A stretch of DNA of 64,000 nt, from the NCBI RefSeq assembly GCF_008693185.1, contig NZ_VXKN01000005.1, forward strand, positions 186,001 to 250,000. The letters run 5' to 3'. The stretch is from Acinetobacter qingfengensis. GTDB taxonomy: Bacteria; Pseudomonadota; Gammaproteobacteria; Pseudomonadales; Moraxellaceae. The number at the start of each line of letters is the position of its first letter. Within the stretch, counting starts at the first letter, position 1. Positions 9,712 through 18,402 of the stretch are shown here, in pieces. The translations under genes were made by a program, and so were the position numbers. The notes under the pieces were generated by a model. That model was not told where the DNA came from and ran no database searches. It saw only the letters and a list, made by a program, of their open reading frames with translations.

Positions 9712-9997
9712 ACGCACGAATTTTCCGTTCTTTACCTGAACATTCCTTTTATTATACTACTTTCCGTAGTCTGCGCGTTTTTGTCCACTGAGAGGACGTT
9801 CCCTTCGCGCCGAATCGCTTAAGAGCGATTTTCAGGTTGCAGCCGTAATCATGTGTGCGTTTATAGACCACATCGTCTCAAAATCGGTGCCGTTTTTTTA
9901 TCGACAAAAACGGACATAGCCTTTTGCTTGCCGCTTCATGCCGATGTATTGAATTTAGCTTTTATATAATGGAGCACCTTTTTAGGTGAAACTCTCT
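9712..9997 (+). promoter_or_regulatory. Long structured 5' leader of the helicase mRNA
   Basis: No coding frame is evident. Local stems include GTCC/GGAC at 9783-9797, AATCGCT/AGCGATT at 9813-9830 (loop TAAG), CCGTTTTT/AAAAACGG at 9890-9913, and CACCT/AGGTG at 9975-9988 with a 4-base loop. The last stem contains the presumed ribosome binding site AGGTG, so it would mask translation when folded. Long leaders are known for cold-shock DEAD-box helicase mRNAs such as E. coli deaD; a thermosensor or autoregulatory role here is inference. Confidence 0.55.
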
Positions 9998-11878
9998 ATG
10001 AGCAAGACTTTTGCTGATTTTTCCCTAGCGGAACCACTACAACTAGCACTGAATGATTTAGGCTTTACCGCTCCTACACCAGTACAAGAACAATCAATTC
10101 CTGCCGCTATGGAAGGGAAGGATTTATTAGTATCGAGCCAGACTGGTTCAGGTAAAACAGTTGCATTCCTTTTGCCAACATTAAATGCTTTGGCTGAACA
10201 AAATGTATTTGTTCCATTTAAAGAACGTATGCGTGCAGTGCCTACGCCTTCTATTTTAGTTCTTTGCCCAACACGTGAATTGGCGCAACAAGTTAGCCAT
10301 GACGCGATTGATCTGGTTCGTCACATGAAAGGTGTGCGTATTGCTGCTGTCATGGGCGGTATGCCTTTTGGTAAACAGATTCAGCAGTTAAAAGGTGCGC
10401 AAGTACTTGTTGCAACACCGGGTCGTCTATTGGATTTGGTTAATCGTCGTCAATTAAAATTAGATAAAGTCCATGCTTTAATCGTTGATGAAGCGGACCG
10501 TATGCTTGATCTTGGCTTTGCTGAAGATTTGGCTGCAATCAGTGATTTGGCTGGTGAACGCGAACAAACATTAATGTTTTCTGCGACTTTTGCCGATCGT
10601 ATCATTTCATTAGCAGAACGCATGATGAATAGTCCGGAACGTATCGCCATTGAAACAGGCCATACAACCAATACAGATGTGACCCAAACATTACACTGGA
10701 CAGATGGTTTTGAACACAAGAAAAAATTACTAAGCCATTGGTTAAGTGATGAGAAACTTGATCAGGCAGTAGTATTTGCTTCTACACAAGAAGATACAGA
10801 TATGCTGGCTGAAGAATTAGCAGAAGCAGGTCATTCTGTAGTTGCCTTGCATGGTGCAATGCCACAATCTGTACGTAACCGCCGTTTACGCAGTATTCGT
10901 GAAGGTAAAGCTCGTATTTTGGTTGCAACTGATGTTGCTGCACGTGGTTTGGATGTTCCAACAATTTCTCACGTGATCAACTTTGGTTTACCGATGAAAC
11001 ATGAGGATTATGTACACCGTGTTGGTCGTACAGGTCGTGCAGGTCGTTCAGGTCAGGCTGTAACTTTGGCAACATATCGTGAGCGCGGCAAAATTCGTGC
11101 GCTGGAAGATTATTTGGAAACTCGTTTAAACGTTTCTGAAATCGAAGGTTTAGAGCCATCTCCACCACCAGAACGCCCTCGTCGTAACGGTAATGGTAAT
11201 GGCAAAGGTCGTGGCGGTGAGCGTCGTGGCGGTGGACGTGGTTTTGATCGTTCAGATCGCGGTGAACGCCGTAGCTTTGGTGATGATAAACGTGGTTTTG
11301 GTGGTCGTCGCCGTCTGGAAGGTGAAGGTCATTTCAAGAATGAAGATCGTCAGCCACGCCGTGATCGCAATGATTTTTCTGCAAATACTGCGGGTGATGC
11401 GGGTAGTCGTTTCGGTGCTAAAAGTTTTGATAAGCCACGTGGCGAACGTCAGGATCGTCCACGTTTTGAAGATGACAACCGTGGTAATCGTGTAGATTAT
11501 AAGCCACGTGAAGAACGTAAATCTTACGGTGATCGTGGCGAACGTCGTAGCTTTGGTGATAAACCACGTGGTTTTGGTGGTGGAGAACGTTCTGAATTCT
11601 CACGTCCAAAACGTCAGTTTAATGATGATAAACCACGTAGTTTCCGTGATCGTGATGGTAGTGATCGCCCGGCACGTCGTGAATTTGACGGTGAACAACG
11701 TCCACGTCGTCAGGATGGTGGCGAACAATTTGGCGAACGCCGTTTTGGCCGTCATGACAATACTGAACGCCGTTTTTCTCAAGGTGATCGTGGTGAGCGC
11801 CGTTATAACCGTGAAGGTGGTGAACGTCAGCCACGTGAAGGTGGTGAACGCCGCCGTAAATGGTCAAATGATGCCTAA
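9998..11878 (+). CDS. DEAD-box ATP-dependent RNA helicase, RhlE-like
   Basis: Cytosolic RNA-unwinding ATPase, 626 residues. All core motifs are visible: Q motif (FTAPTPVQEQSIPAAM), Walker A (SQTGSGKT), PTRELAQQ, VDEADRMLDLGF, SATF, and the C-terminal RecA lobe motifs (VFASTQ, LVATDVAARGLDVPTI, HRVGRTGRAGR). After about residue 395 comes a 230-residue tail rich in Arg, Gly, Asp and Glu with many repeats of RGERRSFGD / GERR type, expected to be disordered and to bind RNA. The MLDLGF form fits RhlE. ATG 9998 is preferred over the in-frame GTG at 9986, because AGGTG lies nine bases upstream. Confidence 0.9.
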   Translation: MSKTFADFSLAEPLQLALNDLGFTAPTPVQEQSIPAAMEGKDLLVSSQTGSGKTVAFLLPTLNALAEQNVFVPFKERMRAVPTPSILVLCPTRELAQQVSHDAIDLVRHMKGVRIAAVMGGMPFGKQIQQLKGAQVLVATPGRLLDLVNRRQLKLDKVHALIVDEADRMLDLGFAEDLAAISDLAGEREQTLMFSATFADRIISLAERMMNSPERIAIETGHTTNTDVTQTLHWTDGFEHKKKLLSHWLSDEKLDQAVVFASTQEDTDMLAEELAEAGHSVVALHGAMPQSVRNRRLRSIREGKARILVATDVAARGLDVPTISHVINFGLPMKHEDYVHRVGRTGRAGRSGQAVTLATYRERGKIRALEDYLETRLNVSEIEGLEPSPPPERPRRNGNGNGKGRGGERRGGGRGFDRSDRGERRSFGDDKRGFGGRRRLEGEGHFKNEDRQPRRDRNDFSANTAGDAGSRFGAKSFDKPRGERQDRPRFEDDNRGNRVDYKPREERKSYGDRGERRSFGDKPRGFGGGERSEFSRPKRQFNDDKPRSFRDRDGSDRPARREFDGEQRPRRQDGGEQFGERRFGRHDNTERRFSQGDRGERRYNREGGERQPREGGERRRKWSNDA

Positions 11879-11895
11879 ATTACTGATTTAAAATG

Positions 11896-11920
11896 AACAC
11901 GTCTACGGACGTGTTTTTTT
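11896..11920 (+). terminator. Terminator of the helicase gene
   Basis: Perfect 8-bp stem AACACGTC / GACGTGTT closed by the loop TACG, followed by a run of T. The UACG loop with a C-G closing pair belongs to the unusually stable UNCG class. Confidence 0.9.
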
Positions 11921-12088
11921 ATGGATGTTAAAAATATTTGAACAAGATATAATATATTTGTTTTCAATATTTATATCCTGTCTTGCGTTTTCTCAATAAA
12001 ATGAATTGTGTGGATAAAATTAGCAAATCTATAACGTTATTCTGATGATTTATTTGTAAAATATGCTTTTTCCGGAAGGGATAAAAAG

Positions 12089-12910
12089 ATGAGTCAATCT
12101 TCACAAACGACTTTACCTGCGTTGATTGAAGTAAAAAATTTAAGTTTCAAACGTGGTGAGCGTGTAATCTACGATGGAATAGATGTCACCATTCGTCGTG
12201 GTCAAATTACGGCATTTATGGGACCTTCAGGAACAGGCAAAACCACATTGTTGCGTTTGATTGGTGGGCAGCTTAAACCTGATCATGGGGAAGTACTGAT
12301 TGAAGGTAAGAATATTGCTGATATGTCACGTAAAGCCTTGTTTGAGGTGCGATCCAGAATTGGTATGTTATTTCAGAGTGGGGCATTATTTACTGACATG
12401 AGTGTATTTGAAAATGTTGCATTTCCTATTCGGGCACATACCAAGCTCTCAGAAAACTTAATCAGGGAAGTTGTTGGCTTAAAACTTGAGGCAGTTGGAC
12501 TACGTGGTGCAGAAAGCATGATGCCTTCTGAGCTTTCGGGTGGGATGAATCGCCGTGTTGCATTGGCTCGCGCAATTGCACTTGATCCTGAGCTGATTAT
12601 GTATGACGAGCCTTTTGCTGGTCAGGATCCGATTGTCATGGGTGTATTGTCCAGGTTGATTCGTTCTTTACGTGAAGCATTGGATTTAACCACGATTATC
12701 GTATCGCATGATGTAGAAGAAACTTTATCGATTGCCGATTATATTTATGTTGTTGCGGAAGGCAAAGTTCAGGGTGAAGGAACACCGGATGAGTTGCGTC
12801 AGCACCCATCTGCATTTGTGCAGCAGTTTTTAACAGGTTCGATAGATGGGCCTGTGGATTATCAATTTAGTCATGTTCCTTATTTGTCGCAGCAAGAGGT
12901 AGCACAATGA
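12089..12910 (+). CDS. mlaF: MlaF, ATPase of the Mla phospholipid transporter
   Basis: Cytosolic ABC ATPase (273 residues) of the MlaFEDB inner-membrane complex, which moves phospholipids between the membranes and keeps the outer membrane asymmetric. Walker A is GPSGTGKTT, the signature is LSGGMNRRVALARAIALDPELIMYDEPF (note LSGGM rather than LSGGQ, as usual in this family), the D-loop is AGQDP and the switch His lies in VSHDVEE. First gene of mlaFEDCB; it overlaps mlaE by four bases (ATGA). GGAAGGG precedes the ATG. Confidence 0.95.
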   Translation: MSQSSQTTLPALIEVKNLSFKRGERVIYDGIDVTIRRGQITAFMGPSGTGKTTLLRLIGGQLKPDHGEVLIEGKNIADMSRKALFEVRSRIGMLFQSGALFTDMSVFENVAFPIRAHTKLSENLIREVVGLKLEAVGLRGAESMMPSELSGGMNRRVALARAIALDPELIMYDEPFAGQDPIVMGVLSRLIRSLREALDLTTIIVSHDVEETLSIADYIYVVAEGKVQGEGTPDELRQHPSAFVQQFLTGSIDGPVDYQFSHVPYLSQQEVAQ

Positions 12911-13686
12911 ATGCAATCGCCTTGCTTGGACGGCGTTTGATTGAACGCGTTCAAGGCATTGGAAATGCGGCAATCATGCTGCTACAGGTTTTATGTTCTG
13001 TGCCAACATGGCAGGGTGTAAAATTATTTATTTATCAGATGTATCGTGTCGGAGTATTGTCACTGTTAATCATCAGTGTGTCTGGATTGTTTATCGGTGC
13101 CGTGCTTGGATTGCAGATGTACAGCATATTGGTGAGTTTTGGTAGTGAAGCCATGCTCGGTACAGCAGTTGCTCTGACATTGCTGCGTGAATTGGCGGCA
13201 GTTGTTGCTGCATTATTATTTGCCGGACGTGCAGGCTCTGCCTTAACAGCAGAAATTGGCTCCATGAAACAGACTGAACAATTGGCCAGCATGGAAATGA
13301 TTGGTGTTGATCCACTAAAACAAGTAGTTTCTCCAAGATTATGGGCTGGGATTGTAAGTTTGCCCATGTTAACGGTAATTTTTGCTGCGGTTGGAATTAT
13401 TGGTGGCAAGCTGGTTGGTGTAGATTTTTTAGGAGCAGATGACGGTTCTTTCTGGAATGGAATGCAGGCTTCTGTACAATTTGGTAAAGATATTTTAAAC
13501 GGTACAATTATCAAAAGTCTGGTCTTTGCTTTTATTTGTACTTGGATCGCTGTGTATCAAGGTTATGCCTGTATTCCGACACCAGAAGGAATCGCCACAG
13601 CAATGACACGTACAGTTGTATATTCTTCTTTGTGTGTTCTGGGTTTTGATTTTGTGTTGACTGCGGTCATGTTCGGAGGCTTTTAA
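12907..13686 (+). CDS. mlaE: MlaE, permease of the Mla phospholipid transporter
   Basis: Inner-membrane permease (259 residues) with about five hydrophobic segments and the conserved cytosolic loop of the family (LLRELAAVVAALLFAGRAGS, then EIGSMKQTEQLASMEMIGVDP). It forms the homodimeric channel core to which MlaF, MlaB and the MlaD ring attach. It overlaps mlaF by four bases and mlaD by one base (TAATG), so expression is coupled. Long open frames on the opposite strand here are shadows of this hydrophobic gene. Confidence 0.95.
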   Translation: MNAIALLGRRLIERVQGIGNAAIMLLQVLCSVPTWQGVKLFIYQMYRVGVLSLLIISVSGLFIGAVLGLQMYSILVSFGSEAMLGTAVALTLLRELAAVVAALLFAGRAGSALTAEIGSMKQTEQLASMEMIGVDPLKQVVSPRLWAGIVSLPMLTVIFAAVGIIGGKLVGVDFLGADDGSFWNGMQASVQFGKDILNGTIIKSLVFAFICTWIAVYQGYACIPTPEGIATAMTRTVVYSSLCVLGFDFVLTAVMFGGF

Positions 13687-14399
13687 TGAAATCACGTACA
13701 GTTGAGCTGGCCGTTGGGATCTTTGTTGTTTTATTTGTGCTGGCACTGTTTTTATTGGCGATGCGAGTGAGTGGTCTAGCCGGTATAAACCTAGGTGAAA
13801 CATATACCTTAACTGCCAAATTCGATAATATTAGTGGATTAAAAGAACGTGCCAAAGTCACTATTAGTGGTGTAAAAGTCGGTCAGGTGACCAAAATCGA
13901 TTTTGATCCGGTAGCAGATAAAGCTGTAGTAACTATGATCATGGACAAAAAATTAACAACATTTACACCTGAGCAAATGAAACAAGTGCAAAAAAATGCC
14001 TTGGAAGATTTGCAGTATAGTTACGATTATGAGCAGGCCACACCGCAGCAACAAAAAGCTATGCAAAGCAAACTGATCAACAACATGAAAAACATCACAA
14101 CAATCGACCAGGATGCTTATATTAAAGTAGCGACTAACGGTATCATTGGTGAAAAATATCTGAAAGTTGAACCAGGTGGTTCATTTAACTATATTCCGGT
14201 TGGTGGTAGTTTTCCTGATACGCAAACACAGGGAACCATCGAAATAGAAGATTTGGTAAACAAATTTATTACCGGTAGTTCTGGTCAAAGTGAGAGCACA
14301 ACAAGCGATCAAAAAGCACCAGTATCCACAGATAAAAACACACAAACTCAGCCGGCTTCTGCACAGACAACCGCTGATCAACCAGCATTCATTGAATAA
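13686..14399 (+). CDS. mlaD: MlaD, MCE-domain lipid-binding ring subunit
   Basis: Membrane-anchored periplasmic MCE protein (237 residues): one N-terminal transmembrane helix (VELAVGIFVVLFVLALFLLAM), then the MCE domain (TAKFDNISGLKERAKVTISGVKVGQV ... AYIKVATNGIIGEKYLKVEPGG). Between the two halves of the domain lies an insertion of about 50 residues, rich in Gln, Lys and Asn, and the C-terminus has a ~45-residue polar tail. E. coli MlaD (183 residues) lacks the insertion; an enlarged MCE domain is known in Acinetobacter MlaD, which supports the assignment of the host. Confidence 0.94.
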   Translation: MKSRTVELAVGIFVVLFVLALFLLAMRVSGLAGINLGETYTLTAKFDNISGLKERAKVTISGVKVGQVTKIDFDPVADKAVVTMIMDKKLTTFTPEQMKQVQKNALEDLQYSYDYEQATPQQQKAMQSKLINNMKNITTIDQDAYIKVATNGIIGEKYLKVEPGGSFNYIPVGGSFPDTQTQGTIEIEDLVNKFITGSSGQSESTTSDQKAPVSTDKNTQTQPASAQTTADQPAFIE

Positions 14400-14416
14400 T
14401 CTTAAGGAGAAAACTC

Positions 14417-15052
14417 ATGGCAGTAAGTAACAAAGTGTTATTGGCAACCTCTGTAGCCAGTCTATTGGCAAGTTCTTTAACTTTTGCTGCGCCAAGTGAA
14501 ACACCGCCTGCCTTTGTAAAGCGTATTTCTGATCAATTAATTACCCAGTTAAAACAGAATAAGGCACAACTGAACAATGCAGCAGTGATTAATCGAATTG
14601 TGGCACAAAATATTGAACCGCATGTGGATGTACAGAGTTTCACCCGATTGGTAATGGGACAATATTATTCGAATCAATACACTACACCTGCACAGCGTGG
14701 TCAATTTACCCAAAATTTCCGTGACAGTATTATTCGTACCTATGCCAAAGGCCTAGGAAAATATAGCAATGAAGGTTACACCTTACGTCCTTACAAAAAC
14801 ACTAACTCGGCTACACCAGTGGTGATGATTGACTTTAAATCTGCAAACGGCAGTAAAATTCCAGTGGCATTTCAATTGAATGCTGTGAATGATCAATGGA
14901 AAATTCGCAATATTAATGTCAGTGGTATCGATTTGGCAGCAACTTTCCGTGATCAATTTAAAGCAACTGTGCAGCAGAATGGTGGAAACGTCAATAAAGC
15001 AATTGCCAGTTTTAAACCAAACGCAGATGCTGTAGAAAAGAAAATTAATTAA
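14417..15052 (+). CDS. mlaC: MlaC, periplasmic phospholipid carrier
   Basis: Soluble periplasmic shuttle (211 residues) between the MlaA outer-membrane complex and MlaD. It has a signal peptide (VLLATSVASLLASSLTFAAP, cleavage after Ala-Phe-Ala-Ala region) and the Ttg2D/MlaC pattern with NRIVAQNIEPHVDVQSFTRLVMG in the first helix bundle and VMIDFKSANGSKIPVAFQLN in the sheet. AAGGAGA precedes the ATG. Fourth gene of the operon, 17 bases after mlaD. Confidence 0.94.
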   Translation: MAVSNKVLLATSVASLLASSLTFAAPSETPPAFVKRISDQLITQLKQNKAQLNNAAVINRIVAQNIEPHVDVQSFTRLVMGQYYSNQYTTPAQRGQFTQNFRDSIIRTYAKGLGKYSNEGYTLRPYKNTNSATPVVMIDFKSANGSKIPVAFQLNAVNDQWKIRNINVSGIDLAATFRDQFKATVQQNGGNVNKAIASFKPNADAVEKKIN

Positions 15053-15065
15053 TATAGGTGTAAAT

Positions 15066-15353
15066 GTGGCGAAGCTTCAGCAGCTAGAAAATCAAATTGC
15101 AGTAATTGGTCAAATTGATTTTGAAAATGCAGATGATGTCTACCGACAAGGTTTGCAAATAATCAAAAACAATCAACATTGGCCAATGTTGATTGATTTG
15201 CAGCAATTAACTCATGGAAATACACTGGCATTGGCAGTGTTTATTCAGTGGCTGAGGGCTTGTCCGGGTCAGCATCAACTTAAACTTCTTCATGTTCCTG
15301 CAAAAATGCAGGGTATTTTACGTGCCAGTCATCTGGAGCAAATTGCAATTTAA
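15066..15353 (+). CDS. mlaB: MlaB, STAS-domain subunit of the Mla transporter
   Basis: Small cytosolic STAS-domain protein (95 residues) that binds and stabilises MlaF. The STAS fold is suggested by the alternating pattern QIAVIGQIDFENADDVYRQG, LIDLQQLTHGNTLALAVFIQWLR and LKLLHVPAKMQGILRASHLEQI. The likely start is GTG at 15066 with AGG upstream; the overlapping ATG at 15064 is in a frame that stops at once. Last gene of mlaFEDCB, 13 bases after mlaC, followed by a terminator. Confidence 0.9.
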   Translation: MAKLQQLENQIAVIGQIDFENADDVYRQGLQIIKNNQHWPMLIDLQQLTHGNTLALAVFIQWLRACPGQHQLKLLHVPAKMQGILRASHLEQIAI

Positions 15354-15447
15354 TTTAGATTTTTTATTCAAATTGAAATAACGATTTGAATTGAGAGCGA
15401 AGACGTCATTGTTTTGAAATGTGTTGTTGATCCTGTGGTTTAAATAT

Positions 15448-15482
15448 AAAAAGCGGCAATTGTTAGCAATAGCCGCTTTTTT
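15448..15482 (+). terminator. Terminator of the mla operon
   Basis: Stem AAAAAGCGGC (15448-15457) / GCCGCTTTTT (15472-15481) with a 14-base loop and a T run. It lies 95 bases after mlaB. Confidence 0.88.
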
Positions 15483-15697
15483 AATTCTAATTTTTAGAAT
15501 ATATGATCAGGTTGAAACATTAGCCTGGGATAGCAATCTTTTCTCATTTTAGATGAATAAAAGTGAATTGGACAAAAGCTTATCGAGATTCAATAAGCTT
15601 TTGTCCAAGTAAAGTCCTTGACTAAGATCGTGCTATTCGTCAAGGACTTTTTTGATCTAAACCAAACTTTATAGTAAGGATTAAATTTTAATAAGTC
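15483..15697 (+). other. Gene-free gap with two strong hairpins, possible small RNA
   Basis: After the mla terminator comes a perfect 16-bp inverted repeat with a 9-base loop (TTGGACAAAAGCTTAT 15568-15583, complement 15593-15608) and then a second hairpin, AAAGTCCTTGAC 15611-15622 / GTCAAGGACTTT 15639-15650 followed by T residues, which reads as a terminator on the + strand. This pair could be the 3' end of a small RNA, or a bidirectional terminator set between convergent mlaB and mrcA. No clear promoter was found, though TATATGAT near 15501 is a weak -10 candidate. Confidence 0.45.
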
Positions 15698-18253
15698 TTA
15701 AAAAATACTATCAGGATGAACCTGTTCAGAATGATTCTGACTAGGTGTTTTTAATTTCGGTGGTTGAGAATTATTGGGTAACAATATTTCTTCACCAGGT
15801 AAGTCCTCAAAATCTCGATCACGGGAAGGTGCTGTAACTGATGGTAACGGTGCTGGTTTGTATATTGGCCGAGCAACAGGTGGAACACCTTGCTGTTGGC
15901 GTTTTAACTCAGCAACATCAGATGAATTATTTTGAATATTCTGCTGAAGATTATTCGCATTTTCATCAAGTTTGACCCATGCGTATGGCTGGTTTTTTAA
16001 AGCTCCCGCCATAAAATTCACCCAGATTGGCAATGCAGCTACACCACCGTATTCACGCCGTCCCAGTGTGCTTGGAGAATCGAAACCAACCCATGCAATT
16101 GCAACTAAATTGCCATTAAATCCGGCAAACCATGCATCTTTGGCATCATTGGTTGTTCCTGTTTTTCCACCCAAATCACTGCGTCCCAAACGTAAGGCAG
16201 CACGTCCTGTACCATGTTGAATAACATCACGTAAAATATTTGCCATATCAAATGCTGAACTGGATTTCAGAATTTGTTGTGCTTTGCGATATTGTCCGGA
16301 AATTTCTGCAGCGTTGTCTTGTTGGACATTATTTGCTGCCTGATCACTAGACGTTGCCTGTTCTACAGATGCGGCAGCCATATCAGTAGAAGCCGCTTGA
16401 GGATTATTTTCATCCTGAATCGTAGCTTGTGCATTAGTTTGATTGATACAGCGAATACAGGCATAAGCAGGATTAGCTTTGAAAATTTCTTTACCAGTTG
16501 TATCAGTAATATGGTCGATCACATAAGGTTGTATACGATAACCACCATTAGCAAATGCTGCATAACCTGTTGCCATTTGAATCGGTAGAACCTGAGGTGT
16601 ACCCAAGGCAATGGTGTAGTTACTAGGAATTTGTTTGTCGTGTAAGCCGATATCCATCAAAAATTGCCGTGTTCTTTCAATCCCTACACTTTGCAGCATA
16701 CGTACAGAAACTGTATTTCGAGATAAATATAAAGCACGGCGTAAAGGAATCATCCCTAAATAACGCCCGTCTGAATTGCGTGGCGACCATCGTCCAATAG
16801 TAATTGGAGCATCATCAACCATAGTATAGGGTGTCATGCCTTGTTCAAGTGCAAGCGCATAAACAAAAGGTTTAATGGTCGAACCCGGTTGTCGCCAGCC
16901 TTGTACTGCGCGGTTAAATTTAGATTGATAAAAGTTAAAACCACCAACAATAGCTTCAATTGCACCATTGTTGGGATTAAGTGCAATCAGCTGCCCTTGT
17001 ACTTTAGGTACCTGAACCAGACTCCAGACGGTTTTGTTATCATTTGGGCGTAATCGTACAATATCATTTACTTTTACAATTTGTGATGCTCTTGAGGCAG
17101 ATGGTCCAGGATTATCTGCGCTTCTGTACAGTGTCGCCCAGCTCATACCTGACCATGGCACAGTAACTTTAGTTCCATCTTTAAGTTCCGCTTCAAAGCT
17201 ATTGGCGTTGACTTTAGTCACTTTTGCAGGCCACATGTTGGCAAAAGTAATAAAATTTTTTAATGGTTTATCATGTGCTTCTGCACCACGCCAGCCATGA
17301 CGGCGGTCATAATTTTCCAGACCCTCTTGAACAGCTTGTTCAGCCAGTTCCTGCCGATGACTGTCTACGGTAGTATAAACTTTAAAGCCTGAGTTAATGA
17401 TTTGTTCACCGAAGTTATCTACAAGTTCCTTGCGCACAAGTTCGGCTAAATACGGGTATTTTTCTTCTACACGATGATTATAAAGTTTAAGTTGAATTGG
17501 TTCTGCAATGGCAGTTTCATACTGTGCTTGATTAATGTAGCCGAGTTGTAGCATACGACCCAAAATCCAGTTGCGCCGCTCAAGTGCTCGTTCCGGATTG
17601 GCGACAGGATTATATTTAGATGGGGCTTTAGGTAACCCTGCAATCATGGCTTTTTCTGCCAGAGTCAACTGGCTTAAAGTTTTTCCATAATAAATTTTGG
17701 ATGCTGCCTGAATACCATAGGCATTTTTACCTAGAAAAATTTTATTGACATACAGTGTCAGAATATCTTCTTTGGATAAGCTTTGTTCAATTTTTCGTGC
17801 CAGAAAAATTTCGGTAAGTTTGCGGCGTAAAGTACGTTCAGGAGTTAAATAATAATTTTTTGCGACCTGCATGGTAATGGTTGAGCCACCAGTTTGAGCT
17901 GAACCACTGATGGACTCGGTTACCGCACGGCCAAGTCCTTTGAAGCTGACACCGCTATGTTCGAAAAAAGCAGAATCTTCTGCGGCCAGAAAAGCATGAA
18001 TCATATCTTGAGGAATATCTTTATATTGGACAGGCAAAGACAGTCGGTCACCAAACTCACCAATGAGAATATTATCCTTGGTGTAGATTTGTAGTGGTTG
18101 CTCAAGAGGTGCTTTTTGTAAGCTACTCATATCTGGCAAAGATGGCGCAATATAGAGGTACATTCCATAAAATGCCATGGGAACAGAAAGCAATCCTAAA
18201 ATTAAAACTGAAAAAATTGGATGAATCTGTCCTTTAGAAGATAGCTTTTTCAT
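15698..18253 (-). CDS. mrcA: Penicillin-binding protein 1A (class A, bifunctional)
   Basis: Inner-membrane, periplasm-facing peptidoglycan synthase of 851 residues. One N-terminal membrane anchor (FSVLILGLLSVPMAFYGMYLY). The GT51 glycosyltransferase domain has the catalytic Glu in FLAAEDSAFFEHSGV and GGSTITMQVAKNYYL. The transpeptidase domain has the serine motif GSTIKP, SRN and KTGTT. Residues ~600-660 form a low-complexity Ala/Gln/Asn-rich insertion after a CIRC pair, and the C-terminus is a Pro-rich tail. It is divergent from pilMNOPQ, the standard arrangement in many gammaproteobacteria. Confidence 0.96.
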   Translation of the reverse strand: MKKLSSKGQIHPIFSVLILGLLSVPMAFYGMYLYIAPSLPDMSSLQKAPLEQPLQIYTKDNILIGEFGDRLSLPVQYKDIPQDMIHAFLAAEDSAFFEHSGVSFKGLGRAVTESISGSAQTGGSTITMQVAKNYYLTPERTLRRKLTEIFLARKIEQSLSKEDILTLYVNKIFLGKNAYGIQAASKIYYGKTLSQLTLAEKAMIAGLPKAPSKYNPVANPERALERRNWILGRMLQLGYINQAQYETAIAEPIQLKLYNHRVEEKYPYLAELVRKELVDNFGEQIINSGFKVYTTVDSHRQELAEQAVQEGLENYDRRHGWRGAEAHDKPLKNFITFANMWPAKVTKVNANSFEAELKDGTKVTVPWSGMSWATLYRSADNPGPSASRASQIVKVNDIVRLRPNDNKTVWSLVQVPKVQGQLIALNPNNGAIEAIVGGFNFYQSKFNRAVQGWRQPGSTIKPFVYALALEQGMTPYTMVDDAPITIGRWSPRNSDGRYLGMIPLRRALYLSRNTVSVRMLQSVGIERTRQFLMDIGLHDKQIPSNYTIALGTPQVLPIQMATGYAAFANGGYRIQPYVIDHITDTTGKEIFKANPAYACIRCINQTNAQATIQDENNPQAASTDMAAASVEQATSSDQAANNVQQDNAAEISGQYRKAQQILKSSSAFDMANILRDVIQHGTGRAALRLGRSDLGGKTGTTNDAKDAWFAGFNGNLVAIAWVGFDSPSTLGRREYGGVAALPIWVNFMAGALKNQPYAWVKLDENANNLQQNIQNNSSDVAELKRQQQGVPPVARPIYKPAPLPSVTAPSRDRDFEDLPGEEILLPNNSQPPKLKTPSQNHSEQVHPDSIF

Positions 18254-18402
18254 AATAACTAGGTTTTAATAAGCACTTATTGAGAGCGATTGTGAATAAG
18301 TATAGCGATAAGCGTAACAGATTGTTAGCAATAAAATGTTGCTAAGTTGAAATCGTACTCTATTTCATGATTCGTTAGGGGATAAGAATAGGATAATCAG
18401 TA
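18254..18402. promoter_or_regulatory. Divergent promoter region mrcA / pilM
   Basis: The 149-bp gap must hold both promoters. It contains the inverted repeat TTAGCAA (18325-18331) / TTGCTAA (18339-18345) with a 7-base spacer, which could be an operator or a weak hairpin. AGGAT lies eight bases before the GTG start of pilM. Confidence 0.4.

Noticed and set aside
11193..11891. Val/Asn-rich frames overlapping the end of the helicase gene
   Set aside because: They are other-frame readings of the repetitive RGG-like tail, with no independent support.
13035..13514. 159-codon open frame on the minus strand inside mlaE
   Set aside because: Opposite strand of a conserved hydrophobic gene, no ribosome binding site and no domain; a shadow.
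15568..15608. 16-bp inverted repeat as a transposon or insertion sequence end
   Set aside because: No transposase, no target duplication and no second copy seen in the window; hairpin or RNA roles are simpler.
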